Shown here: piece by piece, positions 30,158 through 41,055 of the stretch
How positions within the stretch are numbered: the stretch's first letter is position 1
Layout of the letters: every line of letters begins with the position of its first letter
Assembly (NCBI RefSeq): GCF_030384665.1
Contig: NC_083673.1
Location: 2,117,501-2,181,500, forward strand
Direction of reading: 5' to 3'
Length of the DNA: 64,000 nucleotides
From: Lodderomyces elongisporus
Lineage: Eukaryota > Ascomycota > Pichiomycetes > Serinales > Debaryomycetaceae
The notes under the pieces: generated by a model
Told to the model about the DNA's origin: nothing
The model's database searches: none
Seen by the model: only the letters and a program-made list of their open reading frames with translations
Program-made: the position numbers and the translations under genes

Positions 30158-31528
30158 CTAAGTATAGCTTCCAATGTTGAAGACTTGTTGGAGGCCCTTG
30201 CCAAAAATCCCCCTTACACTTGAAGCTTGGTTTCTTGAATAAGCAACCAAAACTGCCAAACTTATTGAGAAAACAAAGCTCTCAATTTTTAAATTCCGAT
30301 CTGTGGGTTCCGAGGGAACCAATGTTCCCAATCCACGCGGTGCAACAAACAATGCCAACTCTTTTCTCCTTTGTACCGTCTCTATGAATGCTGAAAACCC
30401 ACACATAACTGCGCCTGCTGATGGGCAAATTGTATCATCAAAACGAGTCCTTGGAACGTTGGGGAAAAGTTTAGGAAATAACCTTGTCCTTGCCAAACAA
30501 ACAGCGTACCAATAAAAACCAATGAATGCGCCTAAGAAGCACGATGACCGAATAGATGATTTTAATGCTCGAGCTAGTCTTGCTGACATTTTCACCTTCA
30601 GTTTAAAGAGCAACATTAACAAGTTAAGTGGAGTATAAACTGTCATTGCAAATTTGAAACCTCTCCAAAATCTCCATAGTGCATGCAACTCGCAACTTTT
30701 GGTTTTAAAGGCATGTACAGCCTCGCACTCTATGGGCTGATTAAGAACTATATTGCCTCTTTTGGGGTCCTGGCCGTACTTGATAAAATACGGCGTCAAG
30801 TAATCCTCATAAGGACCATGCTCTCCGTAGATGAGTTTTTTATCTCGAACCAATCTCAAAACTTCCAAAAAATCGGGATCCATGTTTGCCGCCGACGTAA
30901 TCCACTTACCGTATTCTGGAGGAAGTTTTTCAGGGTAGAAAAACCAACAAAACATTATCAAGGTGCAACTAACAATGAATAATAGGCCGTCCCCGTAGCC
31001 TGAAAGTGCTTTAGGCGCTACTTTGGCAAGATTTGATGAAAATGCTGTATCCATGGCTCTGGTTGCAACCAATAAGGTCAAGTCCAATGAGTTGTGTCTA
31101 CCAAATTTGACAACATGACCTTGGTATAAGGGGAATGTGATTAAGGCCGATACAAGAGCAGACAACAAAGTAGATAGAAACAATCTTGATGACGGTGTCT
31201 TGAACAACAACTGCTTCTTTTTAAGTAAGCCGTAAAGAAGAGGTTCGAGTATATTGATTCCTGCCACGAGGCTTGCTGCAAAAACCGGAAATTTCCTTGG
31301 ATGCAAAGCCCGAAGCAATGTCTTTTTCATCCGTGGTAAAAAAGTGTCCCATTTATGTTTTCTCAAGGACTTGACAAGACGACCGATGATCTTGGGCAAT
31401 ACTAAATAGAGATATGCGTAAATAAAAGCCTTCAAAGTAGGCTTAGCGACACCATTTAAAAGATAAGCTGGGATGTTCTCTCTTGAGGAACGCAACTGTT
31501 TGACTTGTATTCTCGCCGATGGAATCAT
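30158..31528 (-). CDS. TMEM135-like multispanning membrane protein
   Basis: A 456-residue integral membrane protein resembling the fungal relatives of TMEM135, a protein linked in animals to peroxisomes, mitochondria and lipid handling. Several hydrophobic segments occur, for example FIYAYLYLVLPKIIGRLV, FAASLVAGINILEPLLYGLL and LLFIVSCTLIMFCWFFYP. The diagnostic central region is a Cys/His-containing stretch (CEAVHAFKTKSCELHALWRF) followed by GFKFAMTVYTPLNLLMLLFK. After it come SSIRSSCFLGAFIGFYWYAV and a C-terminal helix pair, which resemble the Tim17-like fold reported for this group. The role in yeast is unknown. The family assignment is from remembered motif patterns, so moderate. Confidence 0.7.
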   Translation of the reverse strand: MIPSARIQVKQLRSSRENIPAYLLNGVAKPTLKAFIYAYLYLVLPKIIGRLVKSLRKHKWDTFLPRMKKTLLRALHPRKFPVFAASLVAGINILEPLLYGLLKKKQLLFKTPSSRLFLSTLLSALVSALITFPLYQGHVVKFGRHNSLDLTLLVATRAMDTAFSSNLAKVAPKALSGYGDGLLFIVSCTLIMFCWFFYPEKLPPEYGKWITSAANMDPDFLEVLRLVRDKKLIYGEHGPYEDYLTPYFIKYGQDPKRGNIVLNQPIECEAVHAFKTKSCELHALWRFWRGFKFAMTVYTPLNLLMLLFKLKVKMSARLARALKSSIRSSCFLGAFIGFYWYAVCLARTRLFPKLFPNVPRTRFDDTICPSAGAVMCGFSAFIETVQRRKELALFVAPRGLGTLVPSEPTDRNLKIESFVFSISLAVLVAYSRNQASSVRGIFGKGLQQVFNIGSYT

Positions 31529-31563
31529 CTAGAAACAGGAGAAGCAGAATTCGTTAATGGTAA

Positions 31564-31605
31564 ATTGCTGATTGCTGATTGCTGATTGCTGATTGCTGGT
31601 TGCTG
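31564..31605. repeat. (ATTGCTG)n heptanucleotide repeat
   Basis: Five exact ATTGCTG units followed by one GTTGCTG, immediately upstream of the TMEM135-like start. Confidence 0.92.
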
Positions 31606-31680
31606 TTGACATATAACAGATAACAGTTTATTTATGGTGGGTAGTGGATGGTGGATGATAAAAGGTGGTGAGAAGAATAT

Positions 31681-31733
31681 TTGAGAGTTTGAGAGTTTGA
31701 GAGTTTGAAAGTTTGAGAGTTTGAAAGTTTGAA
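31681..31733. repeat. 8-bp tandem repeat GAGAGTTT/GAAAGTTT
   Basis: Six units of an 8-bp repeat alternating between GAGAGTTT and GAAAGTTT, in non-coding DNA. Confidence 0.9.
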
Positions 31734-32269
31734 GAATATTGGTTAGAAAAGAAAACTTTTTGATACTACTTGGACCTCGGGAAAACAAAATTTTGTGGAG
31801 GTAACACATACCAATACAGACAGAGATCGTTTTTTTTTTTTGGATTACCCGAGCAGATGTTCTTGACTCGTTATCTTGACTCACCAATACATTGACTCAG
31901 TAAGCTGGAACAGTCAACAAGTGAGGGGGAGTAAAAGAGAGAGAAAGTCGGCAAGAAAGATGCGCGTGTCTATTTTTCCATAAAAGACTGCTGCATTAAC
32001 CATGTGATTCTTAGTCTTACTGTACTCTTAATCCATTTTTATTTTTTTATTTCTTGTTTTTTGTTCTGTTTTTTAGTTTTTATATGTTTGTTTCTTATAC
32101 TACTGTTTGCTCATTTGCGCTATAACAAATGTACTGAATGAAGGAATATCAATACCTGAAAGCTCTACGTATATCCACTATGCTCTCAGGTTGTAAAGTT
32201 TCTAAAGCTTTTAATGAGTACTTTGAGTCGGGATTTCTTTTATGTAGGGGTGTGCAACGAAAGGGGAAT

Positions 32270-32314
32270 GAACACACACACACACACACACACGCATATA
32301 TATATATATATATT
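32270..32314. repeat. (CA)n followed by (TA)n
   Basis: A CA tract of about 12 units joined to a TA tract through CGCA. Confidence 0.88.
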
Positions 32315-32515
32315 ACACAAGCCTAAAGTGTAAAGTGTCTGTATAGTGCAATATTCAAGTTATACGTGTTCAGAAAATGTGGACTTGACTCAACTGATTA
32401 GCTATTATTCTTGATGTCAGTAATGTAACCAAATTGCAGACGCGTATCTGACATGATTTAAAAAGAAAAATTGGTATGGCTTTAACCAATGTTGATAATA
32501 TTCATTAACATAAAA

Positions 32516-32525
32516 GTCACGTGAC
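32516..32525. promoter_or_regulatory. E-box palindrome GTCACGTGAC
   Basis: Perfect 10-bp palindrome containing CACGTG, the core bound by bHLH factors such as Cbf1, Pho4 or Ino2/4. It lies ~900 bp from SEC31 and ~990 bp from the TMEM135-like gene. Extended symmetry makes it less likely to be chance than the bare hexamer. The factor is not determined. Confidence 0.5.
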
Positions 32526-33428
32526 TAATGAGAGTATTCGCCCATATTATGAATACTATTTTGCTAAACTTTTGTTCCTACCTCCAACAAACTAATTCAT
32601 TCTATTCCCTTAGTAGTTTGTAAAGCATTAGTGGGAGATAAGCTCCCTTTACTAAAAAAAAAAGAATAAATAAGCCAAAAAAAACAAATTCTGAGAAAGA
32701 GAAATTGAAACTAACACTGACACTGAATCTGAATCTGAATCTGAAATTAAAAGTGGGAGTTATTTAACGAGAGGGCAGAAAAAAAAAAAAGTAGAAATAA
32801 AAAATTGAAAGTGGAGGAGGGAAGTTGCTACTACAATTACAAAGTACACTGTTGTAGAAAATAATAGTGCGGTAAATGTGTGTGTGTGTGTGTGTGTGCC
32901 AGCAACACCAGGAGCAGCAGCGTGCGAAAAATTGATGTGTTGGTCAAAAATATAATCAAATTGCTTGACCATTCTCGCACACAAACATATTCAACAAGAA
33001 TCAATAGTTCTAAACCTCTATATTTCAACATCCATTGACCAACCAAGTATTTATAAACAAGTACTTTCTCATATCCTCACAACCTCACATTTATCCCCTT
33101 TCTTCCATCACTGCACACCCTGCGTTGGGACTAAGTATAAATAATCACAAATCAAAAAGCCGATTGACCGAAAGTCAATACTATAGTTAGTCAATTGAAA
33201 TTCCAAATCATTGAACGTCTTGCTTGGAAATTCCAACATCACCAACCCTTTGCTTTTTGTTTTTTTTTCCTTTTTTTTTATTGTTATTATTTGGAAATTA
33301 TTTGCATTTAATATCACTTCCATTTTATTGTTTTTTTTTTTCTTTTTTGGTCTTTTTCTTTTTGACAATCTGAATTTCCGCTTCTTTGGTAAGCCAAGAG
33401 ATCAAACAGTACACATTATTCTACTAGA

Positions 33429-36400
33429 ATGGTCAAGATTGGTGAAATTAACCGTACATCAACATTTGCATGGAGTCTGGATGCCTTGCCTCTTTTGGCA
33501 ACAGGTACAGTTGCCGGAGCTGTTGATATAAATTTCACTTCCTCAGCCACTTTGGAGATTTGGGAGATATTCTCACCTACAAAGAAAAACGAACCTATTT
33601 TCACTGCTTCTGTCGAACACAAATTTTATGCATTGGCATGGTCAAAGCCATTCGAAAATAGACCTAAAGGATTGATTGCTGGAGCATTTGAAGATGGAAC
33701 AGTTGAGTTTTGGGATGCAGATGTGTTGATCAAATCCAAAAATCTTAAAAAGGCTTCTGTCCACAAGTCAACTAAACACTCTGGAGGTGCGGTAAAGTCC
33801 TTGCAATTCAACCCCATACAGCATCACGTTTTAGTAACCGGAGGCAGCAACGGCCAGATATTTGTTTGGGATACAAAGACTTTTGGCGAACCTTTTTCTC
33901 CAGGACAAGCAATGACTCCCATGGACGAAATCAGCTGTGTTGCATGGAATAACTCAGTTAGTCATATCTTGGCAAGCACTGGTAATAGTGGTTACACTTC
34001 TATCTGGGACTTGAAATCCAAAAAAGAGGTTTTGCACTTGTCGTACACTGGAGCAACGGGCAAGGCAAATTTTTCGCATGTCGCATGGCATCCAACCAAA
34101 TCGACCAAGTTGGTAACAGCAAGTGATAGTGAATCTTGTCCAGTGATTTTGACTTGGGACTTGAGAAACTCCAATGCTCCAGAAAAAGTTATGGAGGGTC
34201 ACAAAAAGGGAGTCTTGTCTTTGGATTGGTGTAAACAAGACCCCGAACTTTTAATCTCAAGTGGCAAAGATAATGCTACAATCTTGTGGAACCCTATTGA
34301 AGGTAAAAAATTGGGAGAATACCCAACAACTGCTAATTGGGCATTCAAGACAAGATTTGCACCTTCTGCGCCGGATATTTTTGCAACTGCTTCATTCGAT
34401 GGTAAAATTATCGTCCAAACAATTCAGGATACTTCGCCACCGGTATCGACAAAAGTCTCAGCATCGCATGACGACAATGAATTTTGGAGTGAGCTTTCAG
34501 TGACCGAAACACAGCAACCCGTCTTTGAAGTAAAGCAAGCTCCCGTATGGTTAAAAAACCCTGTTAGTGTCTCGTTCGGGTTTGGATCAAAATTGGTGGT
34601 TGTTGGGAAAGATGCCAATGGCAAATCGACTTTGAAAGTGACTAAATTCTTGGTAAAGGGGCACGAGAGAGCAGAGAATTTACTCAAACATTTGAAGAGC
34701 GAAAATTACGATGCAATTGTTGATTATCATTTACAAGGTCCAGCAATTAATGAACAGGACAAGTCTGATTGGGAAGTCCTCAAGTCATTGTCAAAGAATG
34801 GAAAGCAAGGTCTTTTTGATGATGAGGAAGATGGATCGGATACGACTGAAGAGAAAAAGAACTCTGCCAATAAAGAAGATGCTGATGCCGATGCTACCAC
34901 CAAAGACAAAGATATTGAAAACGGCAAGGATGGCAAAGATGATACTGCAAATGCTGCAAATGACGGTGATGGTGATGACGATTTCTTTGCTCATCTTGGA
35001 AATGGCTCTACGCGTCAAACCGTAGAAACATATTCCCCTTCCGGAGATTTTGATATCTACAACTCGCAGACCTCTAAAAGTGACAAAAAGTTGACCAAAT
35101 TAATTTTGAAAAATAAGATCGATGATGCAGTTGACTCTTGTCTAGAGCAGGATAATTTATTGGAAGCTTTGGTATTGGCTTTGGACAGTTCTGCTCAAGT
35201 GAAAGAGAAAGTCAAAAATGCATATTTTAGCAAACATAAGGAAAGTAGTTTGGCCAGAGTAATTTATAATGCAACCGAGAAAAACGTGACCGATCTTGTC
35301 GCACATGCCAATGTCAAAAATTGGAAAGACATTGCTCTGGGAATTTCGGCGTTTGCAACCGACTCCGAGGAGTATAGTTCCAAGATCTCTGAATTGGGAG
35401 ATAGGATCTTGCATCACGACAAGTCTGCTAGAGATGAAGCTATAACATGTTATATTGCTGGTGGTGCTTTGGACAAAATTGCCAATCTTTGGTTGCAAGA
35501 ATTACCACAATACGAGGCTGATTTATTGAAAACTGACGACAAAAACATTTCCTCTCCATCAGAGGCTCGTTTACAAGCATTAACAAGCTTTGTCGAAAAG
35601 ATTGAGACGTTCAAGTACTATGCGAAGTTGGGATCGGTATTGTCCGGTCCACTTGTTGAGCCGATTTCGAAAACCATCTTGGAGTTTGTCAATCTCATTT
35701 CGGGAGCTGGTGAATTTGAATTAGCTAATAAGTTGTTGATGTTATTACCTGGGGACATTGCTGGTGTTGAAAAGGAAAGAATTTCTAAAGCCACTGGCAA
35801 AGATACCAAACCTATTGTATCCGAAGGTTCTGCTGCTAGAGCTTCAGTTTCATCATCAAAATACTCTAAAATACCTAGAAAATCTTTGACTTCTGCAAAT
35901 GCTAATGCAAATGCAAATGCAAATGTTAATTCGAATGCTTCTTCTACTGGGGCTTTGCCAACACCAGCTACAAACATTCTCCCGCCCTTGGCAAATCATC
36001 ACATCCAAGGTCAAACGCCGTCATTTGTGCAACCTCAACCACAGACTGCATTTGGACAACTTCCTACACCTTCCACTTCTTCCGCTTATCCAACAGCACC
36101 AGTTGCAAAATCGAACCCATATGCCAAGCCTAACCCTTATACACCAAACAATATCTACAAAACGTCTCCTGTTCCTCAACCTAGCGTTGCACCACAAGCC
36201 TCCTTTTCTGGAACTGCTCCACCTCCTCCTCCTGCAGTGCAAAAGGCGAATAGCAAAGAAGGATGGAACGACTTGCCAGAAACATTTAAACTGAAGACCA
36301 CGGCTCCACGTCGTGCAGCAGCTACAGGAACTCCTGCTCCTTTAGTCGCACCTGTGGCATCCTTGGGAAATCAACCGAATGTTGCGCAACCTCATTTCGG

Positions 36401-37322
36401 GCCACCAAAGAGAACAATCTCGACCAACAGCTTTGCTCCACCTCCACCCAAAAGTGTTAGTCGCGCGTCATCGAAAAACTCGGTGCCAGTAGCTGCTATC
36501 GCTTCACCAAAGCCGCCTGCTCCACCAACTACCAAGTATGCACCACCAGCAGGAAGCAGTCCTTTGTATCAGCAAACTCCTTCCTCAAGTACTCCGCCAA
36601 CGGCTAGCGCCTCTCCTCGAACTGTGAAGAAGAATCCATATGCGCCAACTACTGAAACTATACCTCCTAAGATTTCATATGCTACCCCTCCTCCACAGCT
36701 GATTGCTACTGGTCCACCAACACCAGTAGTTCCGCCACCAAAGAACCCATATGCCCCTCCACCTGCGGCAAATACCAGCTACGGTCCAACTTCAGGAATT
36801 GCACTTCCTATTGCACCTCCGCAACAATCATTTGGTTCAGCCATGCAGACTCCAGTGCAGCCAGCTTTCAATGGGTTCCCAGCTCCTCCACCAACTGGTC
36901 CATCGCCAGCCATGCGTGCGCAGGTCAAAGAGCAACCACCCGCTAAAGAACCTACACCCGAAGTGATTGCTCCAAAACATCCAAAGGGGGATAGAACACA
37001 TATACCTGAAGATGCATTACCCATTTATGAGTTGTTGAGTAAAGTTGTTGATGCAATAAAACCTAACATTCCTGAAAAGTATGCTAGACACGGTGCTGAT
37101 ATGGAACAAAGGTTGAACATTCTTTTTGACCATTTAAATAACGAAGAGCTCTCTTCTGCATTGATAGCATCGTTGAAGCAAGTAAGTACTGCTTTGGAAA
37201 GTAAAGATTTTGAGTCAGCAAAGGGTGTTGATATTGACATTGCAACCAACTACAGCGATGAATTAGGAAACTGGCACACTGGTCTCAAACGACTTATCAC
37301 CATGGCCGAAGCAATGTATTAA
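33429..37322 (+). CDS. SEC31: Sec31, COPII outer-coat subunit
   Basis: Forms the outer cage of COPII vesicles with Sec13 at ER exit sites and stimulates Sar1 GTP hydrolysis through Sec23. Length 1297 residues, as in S. cerevisiae (about 1270). The WD40 propeller is in residues ~1-340, starting MVKIGEINRTSTFAWS, with blades such as HILASTGNSGYTSIWDLKSK, HKKGVLSLDWCKQDPELLIS and IFATASFDGKIIVQ. The helical ancestral coatomer element is at ~480-780. A Pro-rich region at ~800-1165 contains PPP and KNPYAPP repeats that in this family bind Sec23/Sar1. A helical C-terminal domain is at ~1185-1297. An acidic Asp/Lys insert is near 465-520. A CTG codon at residue 18 is Ser in this clade, giving WSSDALP. 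Confidence 0.97.
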   Translation: MVKIGEINRTSTFAWSLDALPLLATGTVAGAVDINFTSSATLEIWEIFSPTKKNEPIFTASVEHKFYALAWSKPFENRPKGLIAGAFEDGTVEFWDADVLIKSKNLKKASVHKSTKHSGGAVKSLQFNPIQHHVLVTGGSNGQIFVWDTKTFGEPFSPGQAMTPMDEISCVAWNNSVSHILASTGNSGYTSIWDLKSKKEVLHLSYTGATGKANFSHVAWHPTKSTKLVTASDSESCPVILTWDLRNSNAPEKVMEGHKKGVLSLDWCKQDPELLISSGKDNATILWNPIEGKKLGEYPTTANWAFKTRFAPSAPDIFATASFDGKIIVQTIQDTSPPVSTKVSASHDDNEFWSELSVTETQQPVFEVKQAPVWLKNPVSVSFGFGSKLVVVGKDANGKSTLKVTKFLVKGHERAENLLKHLKSENYDAIVDYHLQGPAINEQDKSDWEVLKSLSKNGKQGLFDDEEDGSDTTEEKKNSANKEDADADATTKDKDIENGKDGKDDTANAANDGDGDDDFFAHLGNGSTRQTVETYSPSGDFDIYNSQTSKSDKKLTKLILKNKIDDAVDSCLEQDNLLEALVLALDSSAQVKEKVKNAYFSKHKESSLARVIYNATEKNVTDLVAHANVKNWKDIALGISAFATDSEEYSSKISELGDRILHHDKSARDEAITCYIAGGALDKIANLWLQELPQYEADLLKTDDKNISSPSEARLQALTSFVEKIETFKYYAKLGSVLSGPLVEPISKTILEFVNLISGAGEFELANKLLMLLPGDIAGVEKERISKATGKDTKPIVSEGSAARASVSSSKYSKIPRKSLTSANANANANANVNSNASSTGALPTPATNILPPLANHHIQGQTPSFVQPQPQTAFGQLPTPSTSSAYPTAPVAKSNPYAKPNPYTPNNIYKTSPVPQPSVAPQASFSGTAPPPPPAVQKANSKEGWNDLPETFKLKTTAPRRAAATGTPAPLVAPVASLGNQPNVAQPHFGPPKRTISTNSFAPPPPKSVSRASSKNSVPVAAIASPKPPAPPTTKYAPPAGSSPLYQQTPSSSTPPTASASPRTVKKNPYAPTTETIPPKISYATPPPQLIATGPPTPVVPPPKNPYAPPPAANTSYGPTSGIALPIAPPQQSFGSAMQTPVQPAFNGFPAPPPTGPSPAMRAQVKEQPPAKEPTPEVIAPKHPKGDRTHIPEDALPIYELLSKVVDAIKPNIPEKYARHGADMEQRLNILFDHLNNEELSSALIASLKQVSTALESKDFESAKGVDIDIATNYSDELGNWHTGLKRLITMAEAMY

Positions 37323-37632
37323 GTGAAATTTAAAAAAAAAAAATGTGTTTTAGCTTAGACCAGCAATAGCAAAAATAAATGATTAAGAGTGAAAGAAATA
37401 GGAATTGTGTAGATCAATGAATAATTCAAAGTATTAAGATAAATGAGTAATTAAAAGATTAAAAAAAAGGGAAGAGACAAAGTATGAACAAAAAGAAAAA
37501 TAGAAAAATAGATAAAAAAAAGAATAATAGAAAAAAAAGTTAAATAAAACTCGTTCTTTTACCATCTAAAATACCCTAATCTATTTCGTTTCTCATCTTT
37601 TTTCTTTTCTTTTGTTTTTGATACATGAAATC
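37323..37632. other. Convergent 3' region, SEC31 / ATC1
   Basis: A 310-bp A-rich region (on plus) between converging stop codons. No gene is seen. Confidence 0.7.
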
Positions 37633-40600
37633 TTAGAAAAATGCAACTTCTGCCAACTTTGCGCCATCAGAATACGATTCATCGCCGTCTTCTTCCAGAG
37701 AAGAGTTGTCGTGTACTCCTTCAACTTCGATCAAGATAAAACGACATTGTTGAATTTCCAAATCTAGTAAAGTTGCATTGTGTCGTACAGGTACCAAAAC
37801 CTGATCAAATTCTTCTTGAGAAAATGGTTCACTAATTGAAACATCTTGTGATGAAACCTCTTCGAACACTTCGCTTTGATTATACAATTTGTCATTTGGG
37901 TTGGCATAACGGTAATTTTTGTACACCTCATTGCCGAAATCTACTTGAGACAAGAAATCAGTGACTTGCGTAAACTTATCGCCAATGTATTTTGAAACTT
38001 TGAGTGAAAGCGGTGGTCTATCAGCCCAATTGAACAAGACGCTAGATACATTTTTTATCGAGTGAAGATCAACTAAGATTTTACCCACAGTATCATTTGT
38101 TTTAGCTTGCCATCTCGTTGTATTATCGCCGTCGTTGATGGAGATAGGGGTTACACCATATGCACCCTCAGTGATATTATAAAAAGATGCGTCGCCACAC
38201 TCAGAGATGCTATCAACAAAGCTTTTTTCCGGTTTATACAATGCAAAAGATCTCTTTTCTCCATCCAGCAATACAAAAGTGCCATGGTCTGGATTTCTTT
38301 CGGCCAATTGCAATGTTATAAAACCATCTGCATTCTGACTATCGCTTGTTTTGCCGTTATTTTCAATGGTAAAGTGTGTCTGATTAATGCTCATTGATAT
38401 CGTGTGATTATTGTAGAAAACAGAATTGAATAGAACTCCTTCACCGAGACAAGGCAAGGCAATCGGGTCCAAAAACAAAAACCTTTCAATTACACCCGTG
38501 TCGCTTACATTAAGCCTATGTCTCATTCCAGTAAGTCCATGCAAAGCTGCTTGTAAAAATCCACCATGTGCTGTTAGAAAGGGAAACGCGGGGTGTGTGC
38601 CGCCATTAGTTTTGTAGTCGTCATTATTCTGCTCCGAAAATTGAGCAAACGGGCCCCTTAAATATGGCTGAACAGCTTTATGCAAATACGATTGAGAAGC
38701 ACAACCAGAGACTGCTAGCTTGGATGCAACAATGGAAAAAATTGGAAATGTCATTGCGGGACCATAGCTTACCTGTCTCATTGAATAGTATTCCATGTTG
38801 ATGTATCCTTGTTCTTCATCAATTAGGTTATTTGCCAAAGGGTATGTCATCATAATGACATCAGCTTGCTTAATTCCAACAGTTGAGTTCATGCCACTAT
38901 ATTCCAAAGTAATATTTTGGCTATTATTTGCTGAAGGAATGTGTATATTCTCTGCAATCTGTGAATATACGTCTGGCACGTCTTCACCAAGAATATGTCC
39001 AACCATGGTTGCCCATTGCATCAAAAGGGAAATCCCTGAATTCGTGTAAGCACCATTATCAACATGATTGGCATATTCATCTGGATCAGTTAGGTTACTG
39101 GTAGTGTATTGCCCTAATGTGTCATTCCATTGAACCAAATAATCTGAGAAAAACGTTGCGGCATTATTGATCAATGTTGAGGCATACTCTCTCAAAAATA
39201 GTTCGTCTGAAGCACCGCTAATATAAAGCTCCCATGCTGCCATTGCTACAGCAGTATTTATATGATACTCATAATTTAGACATGGCCCTGTTGCCGTACA
39301 ATTACCATATCTTCCGCTTGTCCACGGATAAACTGCACCATTATAACCCTCTGGTACATTTTGCACTGCTTGCTCGTGCAAATGAAGTCTGTAGTTGACA
39401 ATGCTCTTGGCATGTGATGGCATTAGTGGTAAAATTCCGTTAAACATCCAAAGATCAGTGTCCCAAAATACCATACCGGCATAACTATCTGAACTTAATC
39501 CACCTACACCAACGGCACCGGTCAAACCAAAAGCTTGAGGTCTTGTATTTGCTAGTAAATGGTAAACGGAAGCCCTCGCGGCAAGATTGAGCAATGGCTC
39601 GCTTGGAAATGTAACACGCGGGTTTTCACCAAGTAATTTTGTCCATGCATCGTTGTGAGTAGTTAGAATGTCTTGAATATTGTTATATTTTTGTGCAGCT
39701 TCCTTCGCCGACTCTCTAACTGACTTTGCCGTACCAAGATTTTCTGGATCTGAATCAGACGAAACAATACCCACCACCTTATTTATTTGAGTGCTTTCAA
39801 AGGGCTCAAGAGTAATCTTTGCAATCTGTGAAATGCGTTCACCGTCACTAACTTTTTCAAGGTTCGACACTGCGCTTGCTCCAGTCGCTCCTGCTGATTC
39901 CAAAGATTCAATTAACCTTGAGTAAATTGCTCCATGAGCAGAATCGACATTTTCAGGCTGAAAAGTAATGTAGATTCCTAATTCGTCGTGTCCCAAAGCC
40001 GTCAATTCACATCTTTGTGATGTGTTGAAATCCAAAATGTCTTCAACTCTGAGGTTGACTACCTCATCTGAGCGACTTTGAATGTCCAAGGTAACGAGTC
40101 CTAGATTGGGTTGTGCTCTATGTGCCACTACTGTATACTTGATATCAATATTGTGCAACCATGTGTATTGAGTCGTAACAATCCCGTTGGAGAGTGACAT
40201 GTTTTGAACATAATTTGTGATATTTCCAATCTCATGGGTCTCCAAAGATGGATCAAGAGTATAATTTTGACCGTTAGCTTCGATAGCAACATTTAACGTG
40301 GTCCATTGTGGGACGGCAGCAATAACGCTTTCGTATCCGTTTTCCAACAATTCAGGGAAATTTGTGCCCGTGGTGTTTTCTTGCAAATCGTAGAATCCGG
40401 CAATAAAGGCACCTGCAAACCTTTTATTGAATAATGGCCATCCGTTCGACAAGTCGTCTTCGCAATATTGGCACGTATCAGGCAATTGGTCATAAGTGAA
40501 CCCATGGCCGAGGTTTGGAATTCGGCTTCCAATATATCCATTGGCAACGTACGGTTGCCGCTGATATTTATTGTATAGTGGGAATTCAAGGGTACCCACT

Positions 40601-41055
40601 ACATTTAATTCATTGTCGTAAAAGGCTTGGCCCGAGTATTTCAATTGGCTAAAAATATCTTTGTTCTCATAGCTGTTGACGAGGTCTTCGAGTCCTTCTA
40701 GCGACGAGAAGATGTTATTGAAAACGGACTCTTTCTCGACTTCAGGTACCAAATATGGAAACGCCTCGCAGAACCTGACATTTAAAAGATGAAGACTGTA
40801 GAAAAGTATGAAATTTGCAATTAGCGCCATTATTATCATGGATGACTTGCCCTTCGCTCGATTTAAATACAGCTGGAATGTACTATTCGGATGAGAACCC
40901 AAATGTGAATCGGAATTGATACTGGGAGTGGAAGTAAACCGTGAAATAAAATTATAATTAGGATCGGGATCAGAATTGGAATTCGAATTCGAATCCGAAT
41001 TGAAATTGGGGTTGGGATCGTGATTGATATATATGTCTTCTTCGTTGGAAACCAT
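37633..41055 (-). CDS. ATC1: Acid trehalase (GH65)
   Basis: Hydrolyses extracellular or vacuolar trehalose to glucose; the orthologue is ATC1 in C. albicans and ATH1 in S. cerevisiae. Length 1140 residues, normal for the family. The N-terminal 70 residues are Asn/Ser/Asp/Pro-rich, from repeats of the GATTCG/GAATTC type. One membrane segment at ~72-92 (SMIIMALIANFILFYSLHLL) makes it a type II protein entering the secretory path. The luminal part has many NxS/T sequons. The GH65 core includes YAGMVFWDTDLWMFNGILPL, GYNGAVYPWTSGRYGNC and NYEYHINTAVAMAAWELYIS; the last probably holds the general acid Glu. HPAFPFLTAHGGFLQAALHG follows. The start is the first ATG. A TGACGTAA element lies ~265 bp upstream. 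Confidence 0.96.
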   Translation of the reverse strand: MVSNEEDIYINHDPNPNFNSDSNSNSNSDPDPNYNFISRFTSTPSINSDSHLGSHPNSTFQLYLNRAKGKSSMIIMALIANFILFYSLHLLNVRFCEAFPYLVPEVEKESVFNNIFSSLEGLEDLVNSYENKDIFSQLKYSGQAFYDNELNVVGTLEFPLYNKYQRQPYVANGYIGSRIPNLGHGFTYDQLPDTCQYCEDDLSNGWPLFNKRFAGAFIAGFYDLQENTTGTNFPELLENGYESVIAAVPQWTTLNVAIEANGQNYTLDPSLETHEIGNITNYVQNMSLSNGIVTTQYTWLHNIDIKYTVVAHRAQPNLGLVTLDIQSRSDEVVNLRVEDILDFNTSQRCELTALGHDELGIYITFQPENVDSAHGAIYSRLIESLESAGATGASAVSNLEKVSDGERISQIAKITLEPFESTQINKVVGIVSSDSDPENLGTAKSVRESAKEAAQKYNNIQDILTTHNDAWTKLLGENPRVTFPSEPLLNLAARASVYHLLANTRPQAFGLTGAVGVGGLSSDSYAGMVFWDTDLWMFNGILPLMPSHAKSIVNYRLHLHEQAVQNVPEGYNGAVYPWTSGRYGNCTATGPCLNYEYHINTAVAMAAWELYISGASDELFLREYASTLINNAATFFSDYLVQWNDTLGQYTTSNLTDPDEYANHVDNGAYTNSGISLLMQWATMVGHILGEDVPDVYSQIAENIHIPSANNSQNITLEYSGMNSTVGIKQADVIMMTYPLANNLIDEEQGYINMEYYSMRQVSYGPAMTFPIFSIVASKLAVSGCASQSYLHKAVQPYLRGPFAQFSEQNNDDYKTNGGTHPAFPFLTAHGGFLQAALHGLTGMRHRLNVSDTGVIERFLFLDPIALPCLGEGVLFNSVFYNNHTISMSINQTHFTIENNGKTSDSQNADGFITLQLAERNPDHGTFVLLDGEKRSFALYKPEKSFVDSISECGDASFYNITEGAYGVTPISINDGDNTTRWQAKTNDTVGKILVDLHSIKNVSSVLFNWADRPPLSLKVSKYIGDKFTQVTDFLSQVDFGNEVYKNYRYANPNDKLYNQSEVFEEVSSQDVSISEPFSQEEFDQVLVPVRHNATLLDLEIQQCRFILIEVEGVHDNSSLEEDGDESYSDGAKLAEVAFF

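Larger units (their letters stand above)
31529..33428. promoter_or_regulatory. Divergent intergenic region, TMEM135-like / SEC31
   Basis: A 1.9-kb region with an (ATTGCTG)n repeat (31564-31605), a GAGAGTTT/GAAAGTTT repeat (31681-31733), CA and TA tracts (32270-32314), (GAATCT)n near 32725-32745 and a GT tract near 32876-32898. A perfect GTCACGTGAC palindrome lies at 32516-32525. T homopolymers lead into SEC31. No gene is seen. Confidence 0.6.
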
